A stretch of 35,323 nucleotides of DNA from RGIG6353 sp045594565. GTDB lineage: Bacteria > Bacillota > Clostridia > Oscillospirales > SIG627. Below are positions 25,501-32,312 of the stretch, piece by piece; positions within the stretch are counted from its first letter, which is position 1; the number at the start of each line of letters is the position of its first letter. Location: assembly GCA_045594565.1 (NCBI GenBank), contig JAZNYT010000103.1, positions 1 to 35,323 of the forward strand. Reading direction: 5' to 3'. A program made the translations under genes and the position numbers. A model generated the notes under the pieces. It was not told the origin of the DNA, searched no databases, and worked only from the letters and a program-made list of their open reading frames with translations.

Positions 25501-25621
25501 TACCGAAGGTCAAGGTGGTATCTTCGCTCGACTCTGTTTCTTCGGCAAATGCGGAAGCAGACAAAAGCATAACCAAAGCTAAAGTCAGAACCGCAATGCG
25601 CAAAAGCTTGTTCTTAAACAT
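19586..25621 (-). CDS. Giant secreted metallophosphoesterase with four long repeats
   Basis: The 2011-residue protein has a signal peptide ending ASAFA (about residue 26) and an N-terminal calcineurin-like metallophosphoesterase domain (about 36-330). Metal-binding motifs are complete: SDVH (D44, H46), GDIAY (D79), GNHE (N118, H119), IHHP and AHTHYP. A fibronectin-III-like segment follows (about 355-470). Then come four related repeats of about 310-330 residues starting near 474, 790, 1120 and 1430, each opening with ...LDKLNTYYVAPYSI, including GLYGIYF and closing with IIPISEV and ALPTEGYLVGFR-type phrases. The last 280 residues form another beta domain. No membrane anchor, SLH or sorting signal is visible. 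AGGAGG lies five bases before the ATG. It likely hydrolyses an extracellular phosphoester, with the repeats acting as binding modules; substrate unknown. Confidence 0.9.
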   Translation of the reverse strand: MFKNKLLRIAVLTLALVMLLSASAFAEETESSEDTTLTFGIFSDVHSSSASTPLANVMNNIETLAGGNENVDGILMVGDIAYLNDVQQPQASTYNFIRDNADLAYFKSAGKLVYAMGNHEFTQGTKDPDSIALAKEVFTEQVGVSPESHTVLGGYHFITAGPYDYDVGGLSAEQEQYVIDEVTEALKDGENKPVFVLIHHPIDGVLYGSGSKRHSDEFVEFLKSEPRLFIFNAHTHYPTSDPRSIRQIEGGATFLYTSCVGSGGNGVTNPYADGRHDNTKAAPQGYMMFIDTETNVVTLKRFHVDSTPEYIDAEDWVFDVPAMVAESEKDTVDLDVYKYTYEEREANSVAPVYKAEDAINVTELTTKLITFNFPVATAAADGEDNMVGYYKIELYNKATGKTETIKFISDYFMKAPTQRTSYSRTFSSLSYDTEYKLTVTPLNMWYKEGEPLVLEFKSEGLPSNLGKILGYDETYYAAPVSINASGDGMEIDTSAAFKLTEDNNKRLAGLYAVSKDTGFATRTVLYVYGSKEAREDLYEMPNGKYSLLSGGGSGKFSPGNFSSNVWIGAAGASTFFSDSQWSRANMVNYVFATDDPEGTEGGKTAAEKKLEAMNKMITAVKNENAYVTYTFSGKGVTPISEADTFKFGFFLHSNLGSMNLTINNNAYRFVAYVMDLDGKVTTHSTVKDGLTLKTGSSTNVATYATVNFKTDEWDIALPEEGYLVACRIYPYHGVNDPADITLTCSKSTAGAVGSGDNVRFVAAPSTYTVDVPKAEKPRGITVEGKTFKGLDKLNTYYVAPYSINGIDNTKAIEITGVTSYTLPEGSVGLYGIYFKGNDIDLISSDAFVTYVRGPYAPRADIIEVWKAGDKTVDGSIISAGNSWIGKLKHASYKNAFYPGFVAHNTTTYTGYGDIGIIADGHFTTSYAQNLWDGRAANDTTKIATAFKNLWDEGHKYVVKYALTDEEIIPITEVNKYTFGLKREQGFLIFNNNTVRFDAYVMNKDGETEIYTRYFKNTILGEKNNPTKEILYEVDFTTATGWEKALPTDDDCYFVGFAVYPFWDIGKESDLVFDPVARPTHNTRAQFRHVKSGYSIDIPQDSAPNNIELDGNTIKNLDETKTYVIAPYDITGKGTGIEIKNATTYTFPADAVGIYGISVKGDGEYFGNSDPVIIFARGTYKARQDIHDRATTGEWVGYYKIGSTPKLGSFSYSGSWGHHSSFTVNGICTQSDHISSDIFKTFYNAYTAEGADDDDKKAAYATMLASSNIENAHLKYNMAADEIIPISEVVKYSYSVKKERGGFDYNNQVSEFIAIIMDENGNLKEYTYQHAKANFSPTAVTKTVDFKNNESASGKWIDALPTEGYLVGFRLMVYANISDINNAVITKYDYGTRALVNPATEYVIDVTKSAAPEGITTEGTTFKNLDPEKTYFVAPYTVVGVTEADKKKVTGVASVDISALYENLVGLYGIYYAADDYYTDSDLGAVIYVAGSVEARKSLGNLVTRTYTWNNGANSVEYECADFLKHTESKTEWALGKLAGAEYFIYLGKDYNSYKSDWMYDVPSSKALYEAKQKNDGSYEQLQKQAEATLEGISIRYAYAPEEIIPISDVIEMKFAAGMGTTYVNVANPKYKYVLYVMNTSGTVTQHTLITKTRDITGDVQAAVNEETIRPSDFKDLPSEGWIIGYKFYPYGAVESKNITYRDSQIASSSTQYAVNFKVPVLDFDGYYTIVEDYADFGMSLLLDGKIGIKVTADADETVTGLTVSNVVGTDSYLDFGSNGYAVFYFNPKDVADATVSFDINYTDKEGAETKSYTLTITDYVDALKSSTDEKVVNLTTAFENYFKAAADYFDDEITEVEALAGLSEDELADLGSKVVRDREGAVAGLEFHSTSLILEEDTTIRHYFKITDSSITTNADLEAYTVEGGSALKLANTITDAKNRYAYTDVEGISSNELAVSKTVKITDAENAFLQVDFNALSYVDICLEEEDAKLQNLIKALYRYSVASDAYIAE

Positions 25622-25705
25622 TTTTTCCTCCTAAATTTTATCCTTTTTCGGATTTATTTTTCTGAAGATTAAATATGGAAATTTCCCACATAAACAGTTG
25701 TTAAA

Positions 25706-25734
25706 AATTTATCATAATTTTAATATTTAGTCAA
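25706..25734 (-). promoter_or_regulatory. Promoter of the metallophosphoesterase gene
   Basis: On the minus strand TTGACT (plus 25729-25734) and TAAATT (plus 25706-25711) are 17 bp apart, 85 bp before the start codon. Confidence 0.6.
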
Positions 25735-25758
25735 GTTTTTTACGTCTTCATCCTGCAC

Positions 25759-25801
25759 AAAAAAATAGCGCGTCATTGGTTAAAACATCCAAATGGCGCG
25801 C
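25759..25801 (-). terminator. Terminator behind the decayed gene remnant
   Basis: A stem with a GCGCG/CGCGC base (25768-25772 with 25797-25801), extended through a wobble and CATT/AATG, is followed on the minus strand by a seven-T run. It sits just after the remnant at 25809-26036 and would have served that gene. Confidence 0.7.
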
Positions 25802-25808
25802 CTTTAAG

Positions 25809-26036
25809 CTATACTATTATTTTGTCGGCTAGGGCAATCTGCGTTTCTTTGAGATTGGAGTAAATATATAGTCCTTCATAAAATTCTGATCGCCCGTTAC
25901 CCAGAGAGCACCGAATGCATTCTTTTCGATAATCTCTTTTCTATTTTTATTTCCCACCAATGCACCCGATGAGATACAAACTTATCTGACCGATTTTTTC
26001 TCTTAAGGTAAGCTATGAAAGACTTGGCTTTTTCAT
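25809..26036 (-). pseudogene. Decayed gene fragment, possibly glycoside hydrolase family 3 N-terminus
   Basis: From an ATG with a GGAGG site, the reading MKKPSLS, stop, LTLREKIGQISLYLIGCIGGK, stop continues after a frame change as NRKEIIEKNAFGALWVTGDQ and, in a third frame, FYEGLYIYSNLKETQIALADKIIV. LTLREKIGQ near the N-terminus and a FGALWVTG-type phrase are reminiscent of GH3 beta-glucosidase or N-acetylglucosaminidase starts. At least one stop and two frameshifts break it, and most of a GH3 gene (usually over 400 residues) is missing. The family call is tentative; decay is clearer. Confidence 0.45.
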
Positions 26037-26348
26037 AGTCATTCCTCCTTTTCATAATCATTCCTCCAAGATTTTTTAAAAGTTAGCTTCTGCATTCAAT
26101 ATACCACAAACCCTGTAATGTTTCAAGTATTTTCGTGCTCTTTGAAAAACTTGCGCGGTATGTAAGAGATTGTTCTTAAACGATTTTACCATTTACAGGT
26201 TTATTTGAAAAAGAAATTTATGGTATGTCTCTTTTAACGATTTTTGAAAGCCCGAAAAAAGTCTCATATAGCCTTGTTTTTTCTTTAAAAGCTTATTTAA
26301 TTTTCCTGTGCATTTTTCTTACATTTCTTTACGTCTTTAAAAATATTA
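26037..26348. other. AT-rich gap with nothing recognisable
   Basis: No ORF, strong hairpin or repeat stands out. Two GGAGGAATGA-like start sites at the left end belong to the decayed fragment. The rest is AT-rich upstream sequence of the BlaI-type operon. Confidence 0.5.
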
Positions 26349-26401
26349 TTGACAAATCCATTCTAACGTGTTAGAATGGATTTGTAATCTAACGCATTAG
26401 A
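26349..26401 (+). promoter_or_regulatory. Promoter with BlaI-type operators
   Basis: TTGACA (26349-26354) and TAGAAT (26372-26377) are 17 bp apart. A 34-bp perfect palindrome (26352-26385, centre GT) covers the whole spacer and the -10 box. A second, shorter palindrome TCTAACGCATTAGA lies at 26388-26401, sharing the CTAAC half-site. This predicts tight autorepression by the repressor at 26416-26787, as is known for the BlaI/MecI family. Confidence 0.85.
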
Positions 26402-26415
26402 ATGGAGGGTTAAAA

Positions 26416-26787
26416 ATGGAGACACCGAAAATTTTTGAGAGTGAATACAGATTTTGCTTATTGCTATGGGAAAACGAGCCCATAAAGAGTCCTGACCTTG
26501 CAAAGCTGTGTCTCGATAAGCTCGGCTGGAAGCCGTCAACAACCTATACGGTAATCAAAAGACTTTCGGAAAGAGGAGTATTAAAAAACGAAAAGACGGT
26601 AGTAACCTCTCTTGTTTCAAAGGAAGAAGCTCAGGCATCCGAGATAGACGAGCTTGTTGAAAAGAAATTCGAGGGCTCTCTCCCCGCTTTTATTGCCGCT
26701 TTCACAAAGAGCAAAAGGCTTACTGAAAGCGAAATAAACGAGCTGCAGGCAATGATAGACACCGCCAAAAAAGGAGGTATGAAATGA
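26416..26787 (+). CDS. BlaI/MecI-family winged-helix repressor
   Basis: BlaI-family repressors bind palindromic operators as dimers and are inactivated by proteolysis after a partner M56 sensor is triggered. The 123-residue product has the N-terminal winged helix (about 6-75: SEYRFCLLLWENEPIKSPDLAKLC, GWKPSTTYTVIKRLSERGVLKNEK) and a C-terminal dimerisation helix region (FEGSLPAFIAAFTKSKRLTESEINELQAMI). Size is usual for the family. The stop codon overlaps the next start (ATGA), giving tight coupling to the sensor gene. Two palindromic operators lie in its own promoter. No beta-lactamase or penicillin-binding gene is adjacent, so the regulated target may lie elsewhere or the pair may only control itself. 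Confidence 0.92.
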   Translation: METPKIFESEYRFCLLLWENEPIKSPDLAKLCLDKLGWKPSTTYTVIKRLSERGVLKNEKTVVTSLVSKEEAQASEIDELVEKKFEGSLPAFIAAFTKSKRLTESEINELQAMIDTAKKGGMK

Positions 26788-28697
26788 TAAGAGTATTTTC
26801 AAGCATTTTGTCAATGAGCTTTTCCGCAAGTGTTATTATTTTATCGGTTATGATAATCAGGGCAATTTTCAAAAAATCGCCCAAGTGGATAAATCTCATT
26901 CTTTGGTGTTTTGTGGCTTTACGGCTTATATGTCCGTTTACTATAGAGAATCCTTACAGTGTACAACCTAAAAGGGCGGAAGTTGTCTATAACGTAATTA
27001 CGTCTGATAAAACAGTTGAAGAGATAAAGCTCCCTCTTCAGCTTCCAGCTCCTGTCACCGAAAATGATCCTGCAAGCGTTTATGAAGGCGTACGCTTTGA
27101 AGCGCCGTCGCTGTATTCGATTCTGTCTGTAATATGGATAGTTGGTGTTATCGCGATGCTTATTTATGTTGCAGTATCATACGTAAGACTTTTTTCCCGT
27201 ACCCGTCTTGCGATAAAGAAGAAAGAAAAAGTATATGCTCTGAGTAATGCATCAACTCCCTTCGTGTTCGGAATATTCAAGCCCCGTATATTTATTCCAG
27301 CCGACTGCAAAGATGAAAATCTATCTCACATTATTGCTCACGAGCTTATTCACATATCAAGGCTTGACCATCTGTGGAAGCCCCTCGGTTTTATTGTACT
27401 GTCTTTTCATTGGTTCAATCCATTGGTTTGGCTCTCGTACAGTCTTTTCTGCAGTGATTTGGAAGCTGCCTGCGACGAGAGAGCGATAAAAGGAATGAGT
27501 GACTCAGAGCGTGCGGACTACGCTCAGGCTCTGCTTGATTGCAGTACCAAAAAAAGCTTTATATCAGCCTGTCCTATCGCCTTTGGAGAAAAGGGAATTA
27601 AAGAAAGAATAAAATCAGTTTTGAACTATAAGAAGCCTGCCGTGTGGATAACGGGAGCCGCTCTTATTCTGTGTGCTCTAGTTGCATTCTTCCTTTTGAC
27701 GGACAAAAAGAGCGAAGATACGCCGACAAAAGACAAAGACGTCAACGTTATAACCGAAAAAAGCACAGAGCTAAATGCACCTATTCCGGACAGGGATACG
27801 ACGCATAAATTTCCCGAAATCCCAGAAGATGCAGTGGACTATGCGTTTGATATCGGCTTCGGAATTCATTCAAAGCATTACAAATCGGGCGCTGCTTACG
27901 GATACGTTGCAATGATCAATTCAGCTGATATCGAAAAAGTAAAAGCCAACGAGACGGTAGAGCTTTACTATATGGAATATTACTATTACGAAAACACTAT
28001 ATCACCATCCGAGGACGACGTTAAAATAATATATCCGATGTTCTTTGCGTTGCTTCGCAACACGAAAACAGAGGAAGTCACAAGGTTAGGCGCAATAACG
28101 GATTACACCTTCAAGGCAAAGTACAAGACCTCGGAAATGATAAATAAATACGGAGATGAATGCTCCGCCGCCATTGCCGAAATGTACAGAGAGTATTTTC
28201 ATCTCGACATGGGTGAGGAGGAACAGACGGTGCTTGCCGCTTACAAAGCCGCATCAAATGCAGCAAGCTGGTTCAGAGTCGCAAGTATCCTTGAACATCA
28301 AAAAGAATATCCCTCTGCGTCCGACCTATATATTGAAATTGACGGCAGGCGCTATTACAAAGTCAATGAGTTTGACAGCTACGAGGACTTTGAAGACTAC
28401 CTTGAGGGTCTGTTTTCAAGGGAGCTTTGCGAAGAATTTTTAAATAGCAACAATATTTCCTACATAAACCGCAATGGTGAGCTCTACGCAACGCTCGGTA
28501 TAAGAGGCTCAAATATTCATATGGGCAACGAATACTATATGGTGGAAAAAAATTCCGATGCAAAATATACGGTAAAAGTAACCGTTGAAGTTCTCGGAGA
28601 GGATGCGGTAACGGTTATCGGAACCGAGGCGTTTGAGTTTCATTATGAATTCGTTGACGGCAAATGGGTATTTACCGAATTCCCCGAAATAAGATAA
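26784..28697 (+). CDS. BlaR1-like M56-family membrane metallopeptidase sensor
   Basis: The 637-residue protein has membrane segments at about 10-29, 46-60 and 117-141, and the M56 zinc site HELIH (H196, E197, H200) with a downstream DLEAACDERAI providing the third ligand region. A further membrane segment at about 288-308 leads to a 330-residue extracellular part. In BlaR1/MecR1 this part is a penicillin-binding domain with an STxK serine; I see no such motif here. Instead the region has DYAFDIGFGIHSKHYKSGAAYGYVA, a repeated acidic pattern, and a C-terminal beta segment (YTVKVTVEVLGEDAVTVIG), so the signal sensed is probably not a beta-lactam. The gene overlaps the repressor gene by four bases and ends before a strong terminator. 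Confidence 0.88.
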   Translation: MIRVFSSILSMSFSASVIILSVMIIRAIFKKSPKWINLILWCFVALRLICPFTIENPYSVQPKRAEVVYNVITSDKTVEEIKLPLQLPAPVTENDPASVYEGVRFEAPSLYSILSVIWIVGVIAMLIYVAVSYVRLFSRTRLAIKKKEKVYALSNASTPFVFGIFKPRIFIPADCKDENLSHIIAHELIHISRLDHLWKPLGFIVLSFHWFNPLVWLSYSLFCSDLEAACDERAIKGMSDSERADYAQALLDCSTKKSFISACPIAFGEKGIKERIKSVLNYKKPAVWITGAALILCALVAFFLLTDKKSEDTPTKDKDVNVITEKSTELNAPIPDRDTTHKFPEIPEDAVDYAFDIGFGIHSKHYKSGAAYGYVAMINSADIEKVKANETVELYYMEYYYYENTISPSEDDVKIIYPMFFALLRNTKTEEVTRLGAITDYTFKAKYKTSEMINKYGDECSAAIAEMYREYFHLDMGEEEQTVLAAYKAASNAASWFRVASILEHQKEYPSASDLYIEIDGRRYYKVNEFDSYEDFEDYLEGLFSRELCEEFLNSNNISYINRNGELYATLGIRGSNIHMGNEYYMVEKNSDAKYTVKVTVEVLGEDAVTVIGTEAFEFHYEFVDGKWVFTEFPEIR

Positions 28698-28700
28698 GTA

Positions 28701-28760
28701 AAAACTGTATCCTTCAATGAAGTGAACCTTGATGCCTTCACAAAAGGATACAGTTTTTTT
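28701..28760 (+). terminator. Terminator of the BlaI/M56 operon
   Basis: A perfect 14-bp stem (28701-28714 with 28744-28757) encloses a loop that can itself pair (GTGAA/TTCAC). It ends in seven T. Confidence 0.9.
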
Positions 28761-28795
28761 ATTTTATCTTCATTTTTCTCCTTGTCGACATTCGA

Positions 28796-31060
28796 CTAAT
28801 CGTTTTTAAGCTTTTTACCTACAGGGCATACCTGGAGACACCTTTCAACGATAATGTCTGTGAAGTTAGGACACTGATAGCAAAGTGTCTGAATCTTATC
28901 CTTTGCATCCAATGCCTCTTCTATCTTTTCGTCGGTTATCCTTTCGGGGACATCAAGCTTTGGAATCTGCCATCCCAGCATACCCGAGCCCGCACCCTCG
29001 GAAAGCGCGAGTGATCTTGCCCACATACAACGGGTTTCGTCACGCTTCATAGTCCTATACGTCTGACCTTCACGGATTACAATGTCGGTACAAGCCTCGT
29101 TTGAAAGAGCCTTCATAGGACACGCCTCCGAGCAAGCGGTACAGCTACTGTCACAAAGGCTTTCGGTAAAGGGCTTAGTTGCAGTTAAAGGAGCATCGGT
29201 AATAACAAAAACAAATCTGAGACGAGGTCCGCAATCAGGATGAATGAGCATTCCGCTCTTTCCGATACTACCAAGTCCTGCCGCTGCGGCATAGGGAGCA
29301 TTTGCAGCAAGGTCGGGCATATGACGGCCAAGCTTACCTATCGTCATATAAGAATCAGGCTCAAGGTCGGGCAAGGTGATTGCAAAATATCCTTGTTTAT
29401 TAAGCACACTGCAAAGGTCTTCACCTGTCCAGATACACTCCTTCAGGGTTTCATAGTGCATAAACGCATATGGGGCTCCGTCCTCTGCCTCCTGATTACA
29501 AGCAAGCTCTACCATTCTTTCGGGGAGCTCGTTTGCAATAGCAACGATGGATTTGCATCCCGGGTAAAGCTTCTTAATTCTTTCGATGCCCGGATATTTG
29601 ACAGAATCTATATCGCCAACACTGACCATTTCAGCATTTTCGAAAATAGGAGAAGAAAGGTCGAGTGTAGGGAAACAATCTTCCGACCAGTCACGAAGAA
29701 CTCTCGTCTCGCGGTCGAAGGGAATGTTACAAATAACGGAAGCAGAGTAAATCGCCTTTCCGTCTTCCTGCCAGCCTGCATTTTCGGCATTCTGTCTGGA
29801 AATTCCCTCTACCTTTGCACCCGGTACGGCATCAAAATTTGAAATGCCCGTATAAGTCCAATCCTGAATTGCCTCGTACCCCAAATCGTCAAGATAGCGT
29901 GTAACGTCAATAAGGCATTGAGTCATTCTGTCTGTTGTGGGACGTTCTACGTGGATGGCATTTCTTGCCTCAAGGTCAACGTCCTTTCTGTATTCCTGCA
30001 CCGAACGTCCGAAGGTAATTACAGTTGTGAAGTAATCGAAAAACTGTTCTGTGCGGAAGCCGTCTTCGAATAGATGCTTGAGATTTACAAAATCGGAAAG
30101 AGGAGCTATTGTCATACGATCAGCACCGTTGGCAATTGCCATTTCAACAATTTTGTTGAGCATTTTTTCTTTGGAAACGTCCGACATTTTCTTTTTTCTG
30201 CGAGGACCGGGAGAGTATTTCTTATCCCACAGGCGGTTCTGCTTATTCATGCAATATTTGAACGACCTGCACATATAACCCTGATTGTCTACTCGGGGAA
30301 CAGTCTTTATCGCTTCATATATCCCCTCTTCGTCTATATGTACAAGGTCTGCAAGCTTTGTAGTGTCAAGATGAGCCTGTTCACCGTAGAAGCAACGCCA
30401 ACGATTTATGTTAAGATAGCTGAATTTCTTGCCTTCTATTTCAAATTCTATCTGATTTGGAACGTTGAGCTTTTCTTTTTCATAGTTAAGACCGATGCAA
30501 TGCTTTGCACACATCTTGCACTTATCGCAAAGCGGCTCTCCTCTGTACAGTGGGTCGGGTTCAAGGTCTGCTGACGTAATAATACAAATAATTCTTTCGC
30601 GCGGTCCGTATTCGGGTGAAAGAACCATGCCGTGATATCCGTATTCACCAAGGCCACAGGCAACAAAAGCCGCCATATGGCTAAACGAAGCTGCATGCTC
30701 ATAGGGAACGTCCTTGTACTGTCTGTGTCGCCAATAGGTACTGCAAGGCTGTGCAACTGTTGTGAAGCCTTCTTTTTCGAGCATTTTCGCAACACGATAA
30801 CACATTGTATCAAGCTTTGGAATCATTCCAATCTGAAAGGCTTCGGGATAGTTGGGGTTAGGCTCGCCACACCATTCAACCGATGCATCGGGGTGGTGTA
30901 TACCGAAGCAAATTACCGATTTTGCTTCGGGAAGATGTGCTTTCGGATGAATCATCCGAGCCTGTCCGTCAAAACGTGAAACGGGGGCGATGCCCACCAT
31001 ATCGGCTCCGAGGTCGTATGCCAGCTTTTTTACAGCGGCGGTTAATTCCTGTTTATTCAT
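28796..31060 (-). CDS. Duplicated 4Fe-4S reductase-like protein (QueG/reductive-dehalogenase-like)
   Basis: The 754-residue cytoplasmic protein is two related halves joined. Each opens with a similar segment (AYDLGADMVGIAPVSRF near residue 14; AIANGADRMTIAPLSDF near 312), and each has a GYHGM/GSIGKSGM...PE/DCGPRER/RLRF segment before its cysteines, as in epoxyqueuosine reductase and related ferredoxin-domain proteins. The first half carries CDKCKMCAKHC (about 178-188). The second carries CDSSCTACSEACP (about 638-650) and CYQCPNF...CLQVCPVG (about 728-748), enough for further clusters. No Tat signal or membrane segment is visible, unlike respiratory dehalogenases. GGAGG lies seven bases before the ATG. 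It is divergent from an AraC regulator, which probably controls it. Substrate unknown. Confidence 0.8.
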   Translation of the reverse strand: MNKQELTAAVKKLAYDLGADMVGIAPVSRFDGQARMIHPKAHLPEAKSVICFGIHHPDASVEWCGEPNPNYPEAFQIGMIPKLDTMCYRVAKMLEKEGFTTVAQPCSTYWRHRQYKDVPYEHAASFSHMAAFVACGLGEYGYHGMVLSPEYGPRERIICIITSADLEPDPLYRGEPLCDKCKMCAKHCIGLNYEKEKLNVPNQIEFEIEGKKFSYLNINRWRCFYGEQAHLDTTKLADLVHIDEEGIYEAIKTVPRVDNQGYMCRSFKYCMNKQNRLWDKKYSPGPRRKKKMSDVSKEKMLNKIVEMAIANGADRMTIAPLSDFVNLKHLFEDGFRTEQFFDYFTTVITFGRSVQEYRKDVDLEARNAIHVERPTTDRMTQCLIDVTRYLDDLGYEAIQDWTYTGISNFDAVPGAKVEGISRQNAENAGWQEDGKAIYSASVICNIPFDRETRVLRDWSEDCFPTLDLSSPIFENAEMVSVGDIDSVKYPGIERIKKLYPGCKSIVAIANELPERMVELACNQEAEDGAPYAFMHYETLKECIWTGEDLCSVLNKQGYFAITLPDLEPDSYMTIGKLGRHMPDLAANAPYAAAAGLGSIGKSGMLIHPDCGPRLRFVFVITDAPLTATKPFTESLCDSSCTACSEACPMKALSNEACTDIVIREGQTYRTMKRDETRCMWARSLALSEGAGSGMLGWQIPKLDVPERITDEKIEEALDAKDKIQTLCYQCPNFTDIIVERCLQVCPVGKKLKND

Positions 31061-31139
31061 AAAACTTCCTCCATTTCAATATATAGTTAAATTATATATA
31101 TTTTTTATCTTTATACCATAGAAATATCTAATATTTATA

Positions 31140-31168
31140 TGGACATTTTCTCTTTTATATGTTATCAT
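31140..31168 (+). promoter_or_regulatory. Promoter of the AraC-type regulator gene
   Basis: TGGACA (31140-31145) and TATCAT (31163-31168) are 17 bp apart. On the opposite strand, for the 4Fe-4S gene, a perfect TATAAT (plus 31091-31096) has no matching -35 box, which would fit activation by the AraC protein. Confidence 0.5.
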
Positions 31169-31190
31169 TTTTGTAAAGGAGATGAAGTGT

Positions 31191-32012
31191 ATGAATTTTT
31201 TTGAAGAAAAAGTTTTTACCACCTTTGGAGAGGACTTAAAGCTTTATTATTGCGGAAAGCGATTCAGAAGTATTTCCCATATATACGGTCCTTATGACCA
31301 AGACAGATATCTTATATATTACATCAAAGAAGGAAGAGCTACCCTGACTACCGAGGACGGAAAAACATTGACTCTCAGTAAAGGCTTTTTTGTTAACTTC
31401 CCACAAAGCCTTGCTACCTATCGTTGTGAGGAAGGCTCTCCCTGGACTATCAAATGGATCATGGCAGAAGGTGAAATAATCGAAAAATATCTTTCCCTCC
31501 TTAATATTACAAAAAACAAACCTTTTGTTGAATTAAAGGACGGACGAAACATTGAAATGCTTTTTGATGAAATGTATGAGAAATTTGATAAAGATAACCT
31601 TTCCGACAAGATATACTGCATCTCACTTATGCATATGTTATTTTCCGTTCTTGCAGGGGAGCTTGAAAAACCCGGTACAGACAATGACTATGTTGTATCT
31701 GCAAAAAAGCTTATCGAAGAGAATTACCGTGATCCCGAATTCAACGTGAATGCTCTTGCGGAAAAGCTCGGACTTCATCACAATTATTTCTCTATACTGT
31801 ACAAAAAGACAACCGGAATATCTCCTATTAAAGAGATAAATCAATGCCGTTTGCAAGGCGCTTGTAAAATGCTTAACTTTACGGATAAGCGGATAAAGGA
31901 GGTAGCTCTTGAAAACGGATTTGCCGACGAGCTGTATTTCAGCCGTATATTCAAGAACGCTTTCGGCGTCTCTCCAAGTGCTTATAAGAAAAACAAAAGC
32001 TTACATATCTGA
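31191..32012 (+). CDS. AraC-family transcriptional regulator
   Basis: I place the start at the second ATG (MNFFEEKVFTTFG, 273 residues), because AAAGGAG ends nine bases before it; the upstream in-frame ATG at 31182 directly abuts that site. Residues about 15-90 form the cupin-like ligand-sensing domain (YLIYYIKEGRATLTTEDGKTLTLSKGFFVNFP). The C-terminal DNA-binding domain has two helix-turn-helix units: FNVNALAEKLGLHHNYFSILYKKTTGISPIKE (about 186-217) and RIKEVALENGFADELYFSRIFKNAFGVSPSAYKK (about 233-266), matching the family signature. It is divergent from the 4Fe-4S reductase-like gene, with 130 bp between the two starts, so it most likely regulates that gene in response to a small molecule, perhaps a carbohydrate or aromatic. 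Confidence 0.92.
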   Translation: MNFFEEKVFTTFGEDLKLYYCGKRFRSISHIYGPYDQDRYLIYYIKEGRATLTTEDGKTLTLSKGFFVNFPQSLATYRCEEGSPWTIKWIMAEGEIIEKYLSLLNITKNKPFVELKDGRNIEMLFDEMYEKFDKDNLSDKIYCISLMHMLFSVLAGELEKPGTDNDYVVSAKKLIEENYRDPEFNVNALAEKLGLHHNYFSILYKKTTGISPIKEINQCRLQGACKMLNFTDKRIKEVALENGFADELYFSRIFKNAFGVSPSAYKKNKSLHI

Positions 32013-32026
32013 ACGATAAATAATAG

Positions 32027-32075
32027 AAAAAAATATCAGACACATCATTCGTGAAAACTCATAAATGATGTGTCT
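32027..32075 (-). terminator. Displaced terminator, left copy
   Basis: A perfect 12-bp stem (32038-32049 with 32064-32075, ACACATCATT core) is followed on the minus strand by a seven-T run. Nearly the same hairpin stands at 34600-34646 after the intact GGGtGRT gene. Here it follows only the 80-bp gene fragment at 32186-32265. It might also act on the AraC transcript from the other side, though no good T-run follows there. Confidence 0.8.
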
Positions 32076-32185
32076 AACTCTTTATCTTATTAAAAGATGT
32101 TTGAAAGATGATTTATTCTCGTATAGAACTTATTTAAAAGATGTTAAAACATCTCAAAAAGTCCTATAAACAAGGGGGAAATCTC

Positions 32186-32265
32186 TTACTTGTTCATTGC
32201 CTCTTCGATAGCAACGGCACATGCAACGGTCATACCAACCATGGGGTTGTTACCAGCGCCGATAA
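32186..32265 (-). pseudogene. Orphan 3' end of a GGGtGRT-family gene
   Basis: These 80 bp match the 3' end of the gene at 34730-35323 (34730-34809) at 78 of 80 positions, including its stop codon. They encode IGAGNNPMVGMTVACAVAIEE and the final AMNK. Upstream in the same frame the similarity stops abruptly at 32266. The fragment has no start and is not a functional gene. About 110 bp of divergent sequence then leads to the hairpin at 32038-32075, as in the intact locus. Confidence 0.9.
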
Positions 32266-32312
32266 TCGAAGCAGCGCTAGTCTGCAAGCTCGCTTGCACG
32301 CGAGTCGAGGTT

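Noticed and set aside
32281..32312. The TGCAAGC/GCTTGCA palindrome beside the orphan fragment as a tRNA end or attachment core
   Set aside because: No tRNA can be folded there, the palindrome is not repeated at the right junction, and no T-run follows.
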